From NCBI GenBank assembly GCA_037126765.1, contig JBBCBC010000002.1, forward strand, positions 47,434,889-47,498,888: a stretch of 64,000 bases of DNA. The letters are read 5' to 3'. Below, piece after piece: positions 23,529-33,911 of the stretch (positions are counted from its first letter, which is position 1; every line of letters begins with the position of its first letter). The translations under genes and the position numbers were made by a program. The notes beneath the pieces were generated by a model that saw only the letters and a program-made list of their open reading frames with translations, made no database searches and had not been told where the DNA came from. The stretch is from Stenogyne calaminthoides (lineage: Eukaryota > Streptophyta > Magnoliopsida > Lamiales > Lamiaceae).

Positions 23529-24300
23529 AAGTTAATCGAGGTCACTAAGTCGCAATATCATAAGACGACATATGCGAGCACGATAAACTAAAGTACAAAA
23601 GTAAAAGTTAATCGAGATCGCTAAGTCGCAATATCATAAGACGACATATGCGAGCACGATTAAACTAAAGTACAAAAGTAAAAATTAATCGAGGTCGCTA
23701 AGTCGCAATATCATAAGACGACATATGCGAGCACGATAAACTAAAGTACAAAAGTAAAAGTTAATCGAGGTCACTAAGTCGCAATATCATAAGATGACAT
23801 ATGCGAGCACGATAAACTAAAGTACAAAAGTAAAAGTTAATCGAAGTCACTAAGTTGCAATATCATAAGACGACATATGCGAGCACGATTAAACTAAAGT
23901 ACAAAAGTAAAAGTTAATCGAGGTCGCTAAGTCGCAATATCGTAAGACGGCATATGCGAGCACGATTAAACTAAAGTACAAAAGTAAAAGTTAATCGAGG
24001 TCGCTAAGTCGCAATATCATAAGACGACATATGCGAGCACGATAAAATAAAAAGTACAAGACAAATCGAGGTCGTTAAGTCGCAATATCTTAAGACGACA
24101 TAAGCGAGCTCGGTAGCTCAGGAAAATTCCAAGTAATTGCTTACCGAGATCCTTAAGCCGCAAATTCTTAAGACGACATATGCGAGCTCGATAATGAGTT
24201 TCAGTTCAAGTCGCAATCATTAAGACGACATAAGAGAAAGGGGCAAACCATACGATATTTTTTGCTAAGTTGCAATAAAATAAGACAACGTAAATAAAGC
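23529..24300 (+). repeat. 76-77 bp tandem array in the 3' region of element A
   Basis: Copies start near 23529, 23605, 23682, 23758, 23834, 23911 and 23988. More degenerate copies continue to about 24300. Each contains AAGTTAATCGAGGTC, AAGTCGCAATATCATAAG and GACGACATATGCGAGC, and the spacing is 76 or 77 bp depending on one extra T. Within each unit TCGCAATAT and ATATGCGA form an imperfect inverted repeat. Tat-lineage elements are known to carry tandem repeats in this post-integrase region, and these can seed satellite DNA. Confidence 0.93.
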
Positions 24301-24459
24301 GAAACAAGAGTAATAAAGTCCGTGGGGCATTCCATTAAGAAAAATAAAGGGAACTATACAAAGTGGGGCCTTCGCGGGCAAGATCAAAAACAAAAAGAAA
24401 AACAAAAGAAAAACAAACAACCAGGTTTCGCTTAAAAGATCGAGCCCTCCCCAACAAGC

Positions 24460-27255
24460 TTAGGTCTGGGCCTCCGAGGCTTGGACCACCCCTTCTGATG
24501 ACGCGTGCGGGAGATCGGATGTGGTCCCTCCTTCCACGGCCTTCTCGGGGCCAGTTGCCGAAGTGATCGAGGCCGGATCATAGAGATCCAAGTCCTCGAT
24601 ACCCTCAAACCGACTCAGGTCGATTCCATCGGGCCCGAGGTCGGCGATCGGGAAGGAGTCCGTGGGTTTTGGCGGATTGCGATCAAAGAACGTGGACAGC
24701 TCCGCCACCAAAGCCCCCTTGAGGACCGACCCCTCCGGAAAGGCACGGGCAAGGCGGATGCACCTCGCCATGGCTTCCACCGAGGCAAAGTTACACACAC
24801 CCTCGAGGATGGCATTCTCTCCCTTGAGGGCAGCGAGCTCGGCATCTTTTCCTTTAAGCTCCTCCCATAGAAGGCGGAGCGTCTCGTCCCTCTCTTGAAG
24901 GGCGTTCTCTCGGAGGTCCAAGTCCGCCCGCACTATGTCGACCTCCGCCCGACTAGCCTTCAGTTCCACATCCAAGCCCGCCACCGAGGTCTCCAGCTCC
25001 GCGACCTTCCGCTCGAGGTTCCCGACCTGAGTCTTCATCGTTTCCAAAGACGCCCAAGGGCCGTGTTCTTTCGGTCCACGGCCTCCTCTCACCAGCACGC
25101 CTCCATTGATTCTTCTCCCCAACGACCATCGGACTCGCTTGGTCCACCGAGGTGAAGTCCTCCAAGGCCTTGGACATGGCCGCCATCATCCGACCACCGT
25201 ACACCATGGCCAGCTGGATGTTGCCCACTGGCCCAGCGTCCTCGACCTGTTGGTCCAAGTCAAGGGTCCATGACCTGGCAGGAAGCGAGCAAGCCCAGCG
25301 GAGGTAATCCGGGAGCTCACGGAGAGAGTCGGGGGACCGACTTCGGATGAAATTGGACACGAGGATGGGATGGGAGGACCCGAATCCCCAAAAAAGGCGA
25401 AACAAAGCGGGTTTAGTCGGCTGTGATCACGACGAAATAGCAAAAATAATAACTTACTCGTCGGCCCGACACCGGCCAAGTAGGACTTGTCGTCCTTCTC
25501 GTGCTCGCCCTCCGAGATCTTGACATGGCCAGGAGCTCTTAGGCTTGGGCGGTTTGTCGGCGGGGATGTCATCAAGGAAATTTCTTTTTAGGCGGTCCTT
25601 GGATCTTGACGTGAGATTGCGATCCCACCGTTCTGAGGCTCCCGCCACTTGAGGCCGGGGGCAACACTCCCTTGACGGCCTCGTCATGGCCTCGACCTCG
25701 GTAGATGGGGCCGCCCACTATCCTGGTCGTGACCCCTGGAGCTTTCTCCTGGGCCTTTTTATCTCGAGATTTTTATTGGGCACGGGCATCCGCGAGGATC
25801 TTCATCCTCTCCTTCCTCAAAGCAGCAGGGTTGTTGGCATCCATAAGTTCGGTTTCCGCGGAAGTGGGGATGAAGGGGAGAGCGAAGCAAGGTGCAACTG
25901 ACACAGGAAGATCATTATGAAAAAAAAGAGCTTTTGGTCGAAGAAGATAAAAAAATATGTTTACCTCGTGGAAACTGAGATCGCATGTGATTAGGCCCGA
26001 TCAGTATGCCCGCGTTCCTCCGGGCATCGTTCGAGTTCAGCGTTCTCAACGATCTGACAATAGGGCTCCTCCGACAACCACGACCGCTCGAGCTAGAAAC
26101 GGTGAAAGTAGGGGCTCCTCTTGAGTCTTGGCTGCAAAAAGAAAGAGGAGTCAAATCAGTAACTTGGGAATTGACAATGACATGCGGACTTACTTTGGGC
26201 GACGCCGAACTCAGTCCGGACGTTGATCCGACCACCTCGTCCGTCGGGCTCCGCCAATCCCCAAAAACCCACCAGAATCTCAGCTTCCACCCTTCCACCT
26301 TGGGCGGGACATCCTCGATGATTTTATTGCCTGGGCGAACTCGCACGTAGTACCAGCCACTCTCCTCGGCGTGGTCCCCCACGAGGTTGGTCAGCGAGAT
26401 GATCTCGTCGGCCGCTGGAAGATGACTGGGCTGGATAGACCCGAACAAGGTCAACAGACCGATCATCGTGCTCCACCCATTGGGTGTAATCTGGGTTGGA
26501 GCGAGATCCCATAGATTTAAGATCTCACTGATCCTCGGGTGGAGGGGAAATCGCAAACCGGCCTCCATGGCACCCTCATTAATAGCAACACATCCCTCGG
26601 GAGGTTGGTCGGCCCTTTCATCCAAGGTCGGGACCCAGAAGTGAACGTCCTGAGGGACCTCATACCATTCTCGGAAGAATCCGAGTTTGGTTTCCTGCAC
26701 CGAGCTAGCAATCGTGCCCGCCATAAAGCGAGCATCTTCCTCCCTCACGCATTTCCTCTCGGCAGGTTGCCCCGAGGGGCGTTGATAGGGAAAGTTGACC
26801 TGATATTTCGGAAAGGTAAGCTCGAAGGGAGAGACCCCAGCCCGGGCAGTAGGAATCACCGACACGAAGGGAGTCTCCGTGACCCCGGATCTAGCTGATG
26901 GGCCAACCTCTGGAGGGTCGGCTCGACCCAAACCAAACCGGTCCCCTAACCGGACCGCCTCCCAGGCGGAAAAAAGCCGGAAATTTGAGTCGTACTCCCC
27001 CAGGATCTCCACCCAGTCATCGTCATCACCGTCCACAACGTCGTCTTCCCTTAGGAAACCAGAAAGAGGTGAGTCGAAGTCCGAGTCCCCGACGCTCAAC
27101 TCGTCGCGGGTGGCGGAGCCTGAAGAAACGTCGAACACCAAAGGACCGGCACTGGACCCGGCGGCCGGCTTGGAAGGTCCAAACTCCGATGGCGGAGCGA
27201 ATGAGCCTTCTCCGGCATGGAAGTTCGAAGTGGATTTGAGCGGGGAGATAGTCAT
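24460..27255 (-). CDS. antisense gene of element A (putative gypsy-type transposon protein family)
   Basis: A long minus-strand frame starts at ATG 27255 and stays open to 25915 (446 codons). The N-terminal part is acidic and Ser-rich. The conserved part includes EWYEVPQDVHFWVPTLDERADQPP, EGCVAINEGAMEAGLRFPLHP and LAPTQITPNGWSTMIGLLTLFG. I recognise this as the plant family annotated 'putative gypsy type transposon' (Pfam Transposase_28-like). A splice donor (AAAG/GTAAGT type) at 26193 and an acceptor at 26132 suggest introns, though simple joining of those two would go out of frame. A second block, 25122-24460, has a clear coiled coil (KTQVGNLERKVAELETSVAG onward, about residues 30-120 of that frame) and probably forms the C-terminal exon. 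Function is unknown. It may be decayed. Confidence 0.7.
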
Positions 27256-27396
27256 TGAGAATAAGAGAGGTTGGGGAAGTACCTTACCTGAAAACGGGGA
27301 ATTCCGGCGACGGCAACAGTCAGGCGCGGCGGAGCAAATACAGAGAGAGCGGGAGATTACAAAAGTAGAAAAGTGAAGAATGAGGGGGAAACCTCC

Positions 27397-27404
27397 CTTA
27401 TATA
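27397..27404 (-). promoter_or_regulatory. TATA box for the antisense gene
   Basis: On the minus strand CTATATAAGGG is centred at 27397-27404, about 142 bp before the ATG at 27255. A CT-rich stretch follows, as in many plant 5' UTRs. This suggests that the antisense gene has its own promoter inside the element. Confidence 0.55.
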
Positions 27405-27661
27405 GAGGAGATTAGGGCGCGTGGAGCTCGCGGGCCGAGGCCACCCGCGCATCGTGACCTTTGAAATCCGGCGCGTGGTGAACACGCGCCATCATCACAC
27501 CTGCAAAAGTAGCCACAAACGTCATTGAAAAGCTGCCTTGGGATACGAAACATCACACCAAATCCTGCAAAGGCTCCGAAATTTAAGCGGGAATTAAGAC
27601 GCGTGTCGCATATCAGATCCCCCGCGAGCACGATAGCTCGACGAGCAACCTAGGGGGCAAT

Positions 27662-30150
27662 TGTTGTAACCGAATAATTTCTGAACGGGAAACTCAATAT
27701 CTAGGGGTGAGTTGCATAAAACCTCGTATAAACCCTAACCTACCTTCCCCGCGACTGGATAGGTCTTTCACCAATAGATTAGAATTGTGCTTAGGTCGGG
27801 GCCGATCTAAATTTCACCCGAGCTGGATGATCATGACCGACAAGACCCCGATTCATGGCTCAGAGGAGACACAAGTCCCAAATGGCGACGTCATGACTCG
27901 AGCCGGGGAAGAAAGTCGGACCAAGTGAAGACTTTTTCCAAAAACGGAAAAACTTTCAAGCTTTCTTTAAAACAAATTGAGGTGTTACCCCAACAAAGGC
28001 GAGTCGAGACGCTGACCAGATTTTGGATTCGCGACCTGAACAAGACCATCGACCTCCAAATGAAAAGCCCTAGGAAAGAGGTCGCCTGCTTTTTTCCGCC
28101 TCGAAGGCCTTACTCCCAAGAATCAGAGTTTATTCCATTTAATGACCTTGCGCAGTTATTAAATGCCTAGGTCCCAGTCCCAAAGTTGGGGAATAAGTTA
28201 CAGAGATCTATTAGGTGAATATTTAAATACAAATTTAATTTTATAATTATTACTAGCATGAATTAATCCTATATTAATTCAAATAATAATCCAACAACAT
28301 ATCATGATATAATAAATTCACGTAAAACCTACGCATGCAGAATTTTACGAGTTTACGTGAACGTACCTCTTGGGATGGCAACGGTGTGGCTGAAAAGACT
28401 AACCGAAAGGACTTCCCAAGTATTCCCTTAGCCCTCGTTCGACTATCCGGTGGAAGGACACTTGTGAACGATTTAGCAAAAGGAGAATAAATTATGTTGC
28501 ACCACCTTTGTGGATTTACTAATTTTTTCCAAAGACATGGAATCAGACTTGGGAATGAAAAGAATCATCCCCTATTTATAGAGCATGAAGTGGACGAAAT
28601 TTTGTGATAAAACAATGTGGGAAAATCTTTTCTTGATCTCAAAGAAATCTTGAATATATCTCCTATATTCTTTTTCCCATAATTATAATATTCCACAAAA
28701 ATCCCACCTACTCTATTTTATGGATATTTTCGAAAATATGATGAGTCAAGAATCCAAGATTTGGATCTTCTTGAATTTATGAGATATTCTTGTATTTCAA
28801 GAAATACATATCTTCCATAATATCTTTTCAAGAAAATCAATAAAATCTTTATTGCCCCTTATTTTCAAATTTTTGAAAATCTCTTATGAATTAACCAAGT
28901 GGGAGATTTCTTGAATTTAATGAGATAATATTGTATTCCAAGAATACATATCTTCATTCCATAACAAAATTCAAAAAAAATCTTTCTCCCAACTTATCCA
29001 TAATTTTTGAATTTTTCTTGGAAAAATAAGCAACAATATTTATTTTATTTTAATCACCTTTTCAGTTATTGGACTATATGTTGGGCTTCTTCGGGCCCTT
29101 TTAGGAGAATTAAGATTGGACCTTCTAATGGACCTTGAATATCTAATATTGAGCCACAATATTATTCAAGCCCATAAATATTAATTAATCTCACTACATA
29201 ATTAATATCAAGACTATCCATCTTAACCCATATTACGGTCAATATGGCTCCCGATTATTATTTCCGTGTTTAAGATTATCTAGCCCATTAATTAATTCAA
29301 GCCACCTGAAATAGCTTTCCATTAATTAATATCTTTTGCCCTTGGTCAAGGAGCGGTTCAACATTATTATCCATACCTAAACTAATTCCACTTGCAAAGA
29401 TTTGGTATGATAAAGTTTTATGAACCTCCCAAGGGGCAAATCGTCATGACAAAAGAGGACAGACACGATTCTTCATTAAATCTTAAGAATCACATGTGAC
29501 CAATAATATTGCCCAAGATAAAAAGTATTGAATCTCGTTGATTCTCTACCCATGATAAGTCAAAAGAATATTCTACCAATCACACGTGATCCTATTTAAG
29601 GGACGAAGATTAAGAAATAACGAACCATCGGAGGTCTAATTTTTTTTCTTGTTGGGTTCAAGAATTTATCCTCCCCAGAGGTCCTATTCAAAAGTCATCA
29701 CCATGACTAAGTGTAATCTCTTGGTCAAGACAAAACCAATCCCGAAGCCTTTACACTTCAACCTTTCGCGATGGGTTGTTCATTTCCATCCAGGTCGTGA
29801 ATGACGTCTTTTTTTAGTTACAAGGATCATTAATTTAATCTTCGTGATCCGATATCACTAAATTAACTACAATGTAACAAGATTTAATTATTGAACATTT
29901 ACGCAAAGAAATATACGTAACATTCGATAATATTTAAAAAGATCAAATGATAAACAATTTATTTCAATAAACAAGTTCGAAATTTCGTTTTGATTATACA
30001 AAGTAAAAAAGATCTTTCTAAAGATAATCCCAACACCAGAGGGAAATTTATATCCCCTGCCGATTTGTAGAAGATAAATACGTGTAATTAAAAGTTTTCA
30101 AAAAGGGTTACAACCTTCACATTCAATGTAAATATATTTAAACTAAAAGA
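27662..30150 (+). repeat. 3' LTR of element A, diverged, split by unit C2 and truncated
   Basis: The LTR starts at 27662 after a purine tract (TAGGGGGCAA). About 64 bp match the 5' LTR almost perfectly. From about 27726 onwards the match falls sharply, with many substitutions and small indels. Homology stops at 28184, resumes at 30036 after unit C2, and fades near 30150. The last roughly 200 bp present in the 5' LTR are missing, together with the right target-site copy. Confidence 0.8.
28185..30035 (-). mobile_element. Unit C2: second solo-LTR-like copy, inverted, inside the 3' LTR of element A
   Basis: Read on the minus strand this is the same 1.8-kb unit as 14297-16140, beginning TGTTGGGATTAT at 30035 and ending near 28185. 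Flanks CCAAA (28180-28184) and CCAGA (30036-30040) look like a target-site duplication with one mismatch. Compared with C1 it has many small indels, so it is either older or of lower sequence quality. No protein-coding content is seen. Confidence 0.82.
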
Positions 30151-30219
30151 AATGTTATCTTATCCAGTATCCCCCAATTCTGTGAAACTCCGAACCAGCT
30201 TACTCTAACCTTGCTCCCG

Positions 30220-30245
30220 CTCTCTCTCTCTCTCTCTCTCTCTCT
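30220..30245 (+). repeat. (TC)n microsatellite, probable rpl6 5' UTR
   Basis: An uninterrupted TC run of about 26 bp. CT-rich leaders are common in plant ribosomal protein genes. A CACAG/GTACTG donor at 30255/30256 and a CACTACAG acceptor at 30957-30958 would define a 5' UTR intron between this leader and the start codon at 31007. Confidence 0.6.
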
Positions 30246-30451
30246 TCTACCACAGGTACTGCAATCTTGTGTATGTATACATCCGTACCCATATACTTGT
30301 TTATGTGTATGTTTACTCTTTATTTGTTTGTGTGTAGTCCGAAATGGTGATGTTTTCAAATCGGAATTGCTTATTGAGTGATGCTGAAATTTGAACAGAA
30401 TACGAGTTCATTTAGTATTTAATGGGGTTCATGTTCAATCCTAATGCATGA

Positions 30452-30937
30452 AATTGTTGTAAATTCGTATATGGTGTAGGCAGAATTATCAATGAGAAGG
30501 ATTTCGTGTGTTTTTTTAATAGCGGGGAGAAGTATATGATAATGTTTGGCGTGTATGATGATAATATTGGGTCTATGCATGATTAAACTAAATTGAAGAA
30601 ATGTGTTAGGCCGGACAGTGTGGGAAAGTAGTGATAATTTTGTCGGATTAGAGATTTTCTCCACATTAAAAAGAAGGGCCAATGTAAGTTAGGCAATTGT
30701 TGTAAATTCGTATATGGTGTAGGCAGAATTATCAATGAGAAGGATTTCGTGTGTATTTTTAATAGCGGGGAGAAGTAAATGATAATGTTTGGCGTGTTTG
30801 ATGATAATATTGCGTCTATGCATGATTAAACTAAATTGAAGAAATGTGTTAGGCTGGACAGTGTGGGAAAGTGATGATAATTTTGTCGAATTAGAGGTTT
30901 TCTCCACATTAGAAAGAAGGGCCAATGTAAGTAAGGC
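30452..30937 (+). repeat. 243-bp tandem duplication upstream of rpl6
   Basis: Two adjacent copies (30452-30694 and 30695-30937) both begin AATTGTTGTAAATTCGTATA and end around GGGCCAATGTAAGT. They differ at only a few bases. They fall inside the inferred 5' UTR intron of the rpl6 gene. Confidence 0.9.
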
Positions 30938-31006
30938 AATTTTTATTTTTCACTACAGGGAGCTTTAGAATACTGGGTAGCCATTGAATCGGGCTCTAGG
31001 TGAGCA

Positions 31007-33317
31007 ATGGCGTCTCCTATTGGGGCATCTGTACAATCCAGGTGATGATTATGTTCATGTTCCATGCTTCGATGACCTAAGTGTGTGCATACGCACCAAT
31101 TTTATTTCAAAGAATGTGATTCTGAGACTTTTGACCATGTCTTTTTTGCTTTAATTTAGTTACTTGAAATGCACATTTCTTGGGGACACAAATGGTATTC
31201 GTGTTTCTGGGGTTTCTACACCTCGTGTTGGTGTTGTGAGAAAGGTAGTGGAGTGCAAGGAGTCAAGAATCGGGAAGCAACCGATTACAGTGCCCTCCAA
31301 TGTGACTCTCACACTGGATGGCCAAGATTTGAAAGTGAAAGGCCCACTAGGGGAGCTTGCTCTAACTTATCCACGAGAAATCATGCTTGACAAGGAGGAC
31401 TCGGGAGCTCTCAAAGTGAAAAAGACTGTGGAAACAAGACGAGCCAACCAGATGCATGGACTATTCAGGCAATTCTCAATTCCTGCATTTTGTTGATGTT
31501 CCTACACCAGTCTTACTTTTGCCTTAAAATTTATGCAGGATTTGTTATCATGTTAATTATGAGTACATATTATACTCTATTTGAAATGCTAAGGCTAGAT
31601 TCTGTGTGCAATGTTGCTGAAATAAATAGAGTTCGAAGCTTAAGTTGACATTGATTCTTCTCCTTACATTATAGGAAGTGAAAGCCGACATTCTTTATTA
31701 GGTTTTTTTGATTGGTTATGAGGGAACTAGATAAATATTATATCGAGAAATGGAAGATGGGATAGCATCTTCTGGTTATTAATTTGTAATTTCCCTAATT
31801 TCTTACCTTGTAGTGGTAGTGGTCATTGATATGGCTTCAGGATACTAAGATATGCATGTTTGCATCTTAAACTGAATGTCAGAACATAAATGAAATCTCA
31901 ACTTGAACCTTTAATTTGATATAAATTTCTGAAAGTTGGATTACTTTACAGAAATTGTGGTATTACTATTACCATATCCTGGATTACTTTGAACTGCCCT
32001 GCAACATTCCCTTAATACTTCTATATGTAAACAATATGCATACAGTGATGGATGTCTCCTTGTTTATTATGAGTGAACTGTAACTTCGGTAATTATGCTA
32101 AATGAATGCTTGTGTATTTTGGACTCTTGATCTCATACTTATTTCTGCGAGTTAAAATGTGAACTTCATTGCTATATCATATAATCAGATGATATATATA
32201 TTTCCAAGTGTTCTCAGTGCTGGTCAGATTATGTCCATTTTAAAGACTCTGCAAAGATTACATGAAGATTATGCCACACAATCTCTTTTATCTGGATTTT
32301 CTTTCATCCTTGTTCTTTCCTTGGGTGGAGCGGCTGTTGGAATAAATAGACATCTAATACCTGCACCACATCTCATCTATGTTGCAAATCATATCTATGA
32401 ATTTGAACCAACTAATCAGAAAGGAATTAAGGAAATCATCAAGTTATTACTAAATTAGAAATTCATTGCAGTTTCTTTCATTTTTGCATGTGTATAATGC
32501 TTCCTCTGACACCAACCTGAGTCAGCCTTCAAGCACATATTTGCTGGTTACAAAATGCCTGGAAACTGATTCTAAAAGCCCTAGTGTTTATTTTTCTCAG
32601 CTATCATTGGATAACTTACTATAATATTGTTAGACTTTCTCAAACCATTACCCTAGTTTATTAAACCTCAAAAAATCGCATTCCAACTATTTTAAAAGCC
32701 TGTTCTACAATGAGTATAATGCCTAATACTGATGCTTTGTATTGCAACATGTTGGTATGCCAAATGTGCTGTTTAATCAATCTAAAGAACAAACTACATT
32801 TACCTATTTGAAATTAAACTTCTGTTTACATTTTCCCTTTGAGCAGCTTATATTTCAAATGAATACTGTATCGAAATAACTAATTATTTACAAAGATATT
32901 GTACATGCATTTTATATGGTTATTGTATTTTATGTCTCGTCTTATCATATCTGCATTTGTAATCTTTACTATCTTCTCAGGACTCTAACCGATAACATGG
33001 TGGTGGGTGTTTCTAAAGGATTCGAGAAGAAACTCCAGTTGATAGGCACAGGGTATCGTGCTACAGTTGAAGGAAAAGACATTGTTCTTAACCTTGGCTT
33101 TTCTCATCCTGTTAGAATGGCAGTCCCGGCTGGTCTGCAGGTGAAGGTGGAAGAAAACACGAGAATTACAGTTAGCGGGTACGACAAATCTGAAGTTGGT
33201 CAGTTTGCTGCTTCTATTCGGAAGTGGAGACCTCCAGAGCCATACAAAGGTAAAGGTGTGAAATATGCCGATGAAATTGTAAGAAGAAAAGAGGGTAAAG
33301 CAGGGAAGAAGAAATAA
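31007..33317 (+). CDS. rpl6: 50S ribosomal protein L6, chloroplastic
   Basis: Three coding exons, 31007-31041, 31160-31468 and 32981-33317, give 226 residues. The first intron is GT-AG; the second has a GC donor (31469-31470) and an AG acceptor (32979-32980), with the split AG/G codon giving Arg. The first roughly 45 residues (MASPIGASVQSS onward) are a plastid transit peptide. The mature protein starts near ESRIGKQPITVP and shows both L6 domains: LTLDGQDLKVKGPLGEL, ETRRANQMHGLFR, then KKLQLIGTGYRATVEGKDI, NLGFSHPV and RKWRPPEPYKGKGVKY, the L6 signature. The C-terminus is Lys-rich. It belongs to the large subunit of plastid ribosomes, near the stalk base. The length matches plant plastid L6. 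The roughly 1.5-kb second intron holds no recognisable gene. Confidence 0.95.
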
Positions 33318-33582
33318 ACGGCTTAATCTCGTCTGTATTTCGTTTCTTGTTTATATGATTTTTTTTTTTTGAGGATATTTCTGAACAGCCATCCATTTTG
33401 CTTCACTGACTGTGAGAACTGGTTCATTCGTTGTTACTTGGAATCTGATAGTTATTATTATTTTGATAAAGATTTGATGAAAGAAGTAAAGTTAAAGTAA
33501 GTTAGTTTTACGTTCCTTCATTTTGCATCCTATAAAATTTCGTGATTAAACAAATTGATGTGATTGAAGAAGGTAAATCAAT

Positions 33583-33838
33583 AATCAAATGATAAAGTAA
33601 TAAATCTGCCCTTGACAAAAATAATTAGGCTCATACTACTGGAGGTTTCCAAATTTTATTTGATAATTAAAAAATTAGCAGAAAAGTGGATCAAATGATA
33701 AAGTAATAAATCTGCACTTGACAAAAATAACCAAATTTTAATTTTATTTGATAATTAAAAAATTAGTAAAAAAGTGGATCAAATGATAAAGTAATAAATC
33801 TGCCCTCGACAGTTATAATTGAAAAATTAGTAAAAAAG
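33583..33838 (+). repeat. three degenerate direct repeats next to tRNA-Ala
   Basis: The phrase ATCAAATGATAAAGTAATAA recurs at about 33583, 33689 and 33777, with AAATCTGCCC and, in two copies, GACAAAAATAA following. The interval ATTAAAAAATTAG...AAAAGTGG is also shared. The last copy ends at the 3' end of the tRNA gene. Confidence 0.8.
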
Positions 33839-33911
33839 TGGAGATGCGGGGGATCGAACCCCGTGCCTCTCGCATGCAAAGCGAGCGCTCTACCATTTGA
33901 GCTACATCCCC
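33839..33911 (-). tRNA. tRNA-Ala (UGC anticodon)
   Basis: On the minus strand a 73-nt cloverleaf can be folded. The acceptor stem GGGGATG pairs with CATCTCC (one G-T pair), with discriminator A at 33839. The D arm is GCTCAAATGGTAGAGC. The anticodon stem CTCGC/GCGAG encloses the loop TTTGCAT, giving anticodon TGC. The T arm carries GGTTCGATCC. No intron. The A and B box promoters are internal. It decodes GCA/GCG alanine codons in cytosolic translation. Confidence 0.96.

Larger units (their letters stand above)
4079..30150 (+). mobile_element. Element A: Tat-lineage Ty3/gypsy LTR retrotransposon, interrupted by elements B and C2
   Basis: The element starts with TGTTGTAACCGAATAATTTC at 4079, and the same start recurs at 27662. 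Between them, in order, are gag with a zinc knuckle, protease, reverse transcriptase (YIDDLVV), RNase H, a second RNase H-like domain (WELYVDGSAT...TNNEAE), and integrase. That extra RNase H domain between RNase H and integrase is diagnostic of the Tat lineage. After pol come a tandem array and an antisense gene, both known in Tat elements. Without the nested insertions the element is roughly 11.6 kb. It is not autonomous now: gag has stops, pol has frameshifts and in-frame TGA/TAG codons, and integrase is split by element B. The 3' LTR is divergent and truncated at its right end, so the target-site duplication cannot be verified. Confidence 0.9.

Noticed and set aside
23529..24300. Regular repeats considered as a CRISPR array
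   Set aside because: The units are contiguous 76-77 bp tandem repeats with no unique spacers, in a plant retrotransposon. CRISPR arrays are prokaryotic.
24505..27376. Several plus-strand frames opposite the antisense gene of element A
   Set aside because: They are GC-rich shadows. The minus-strand frame is longer, has recognisable family motifs and a coiled coil, and has a TATA box.
32159..32458. 99-codon open frame in the second rpl6 intron
   Set aside because: No recognised motif, AT-rich, and fully inside an intron supported by the L6 protein frame. Likely chance.
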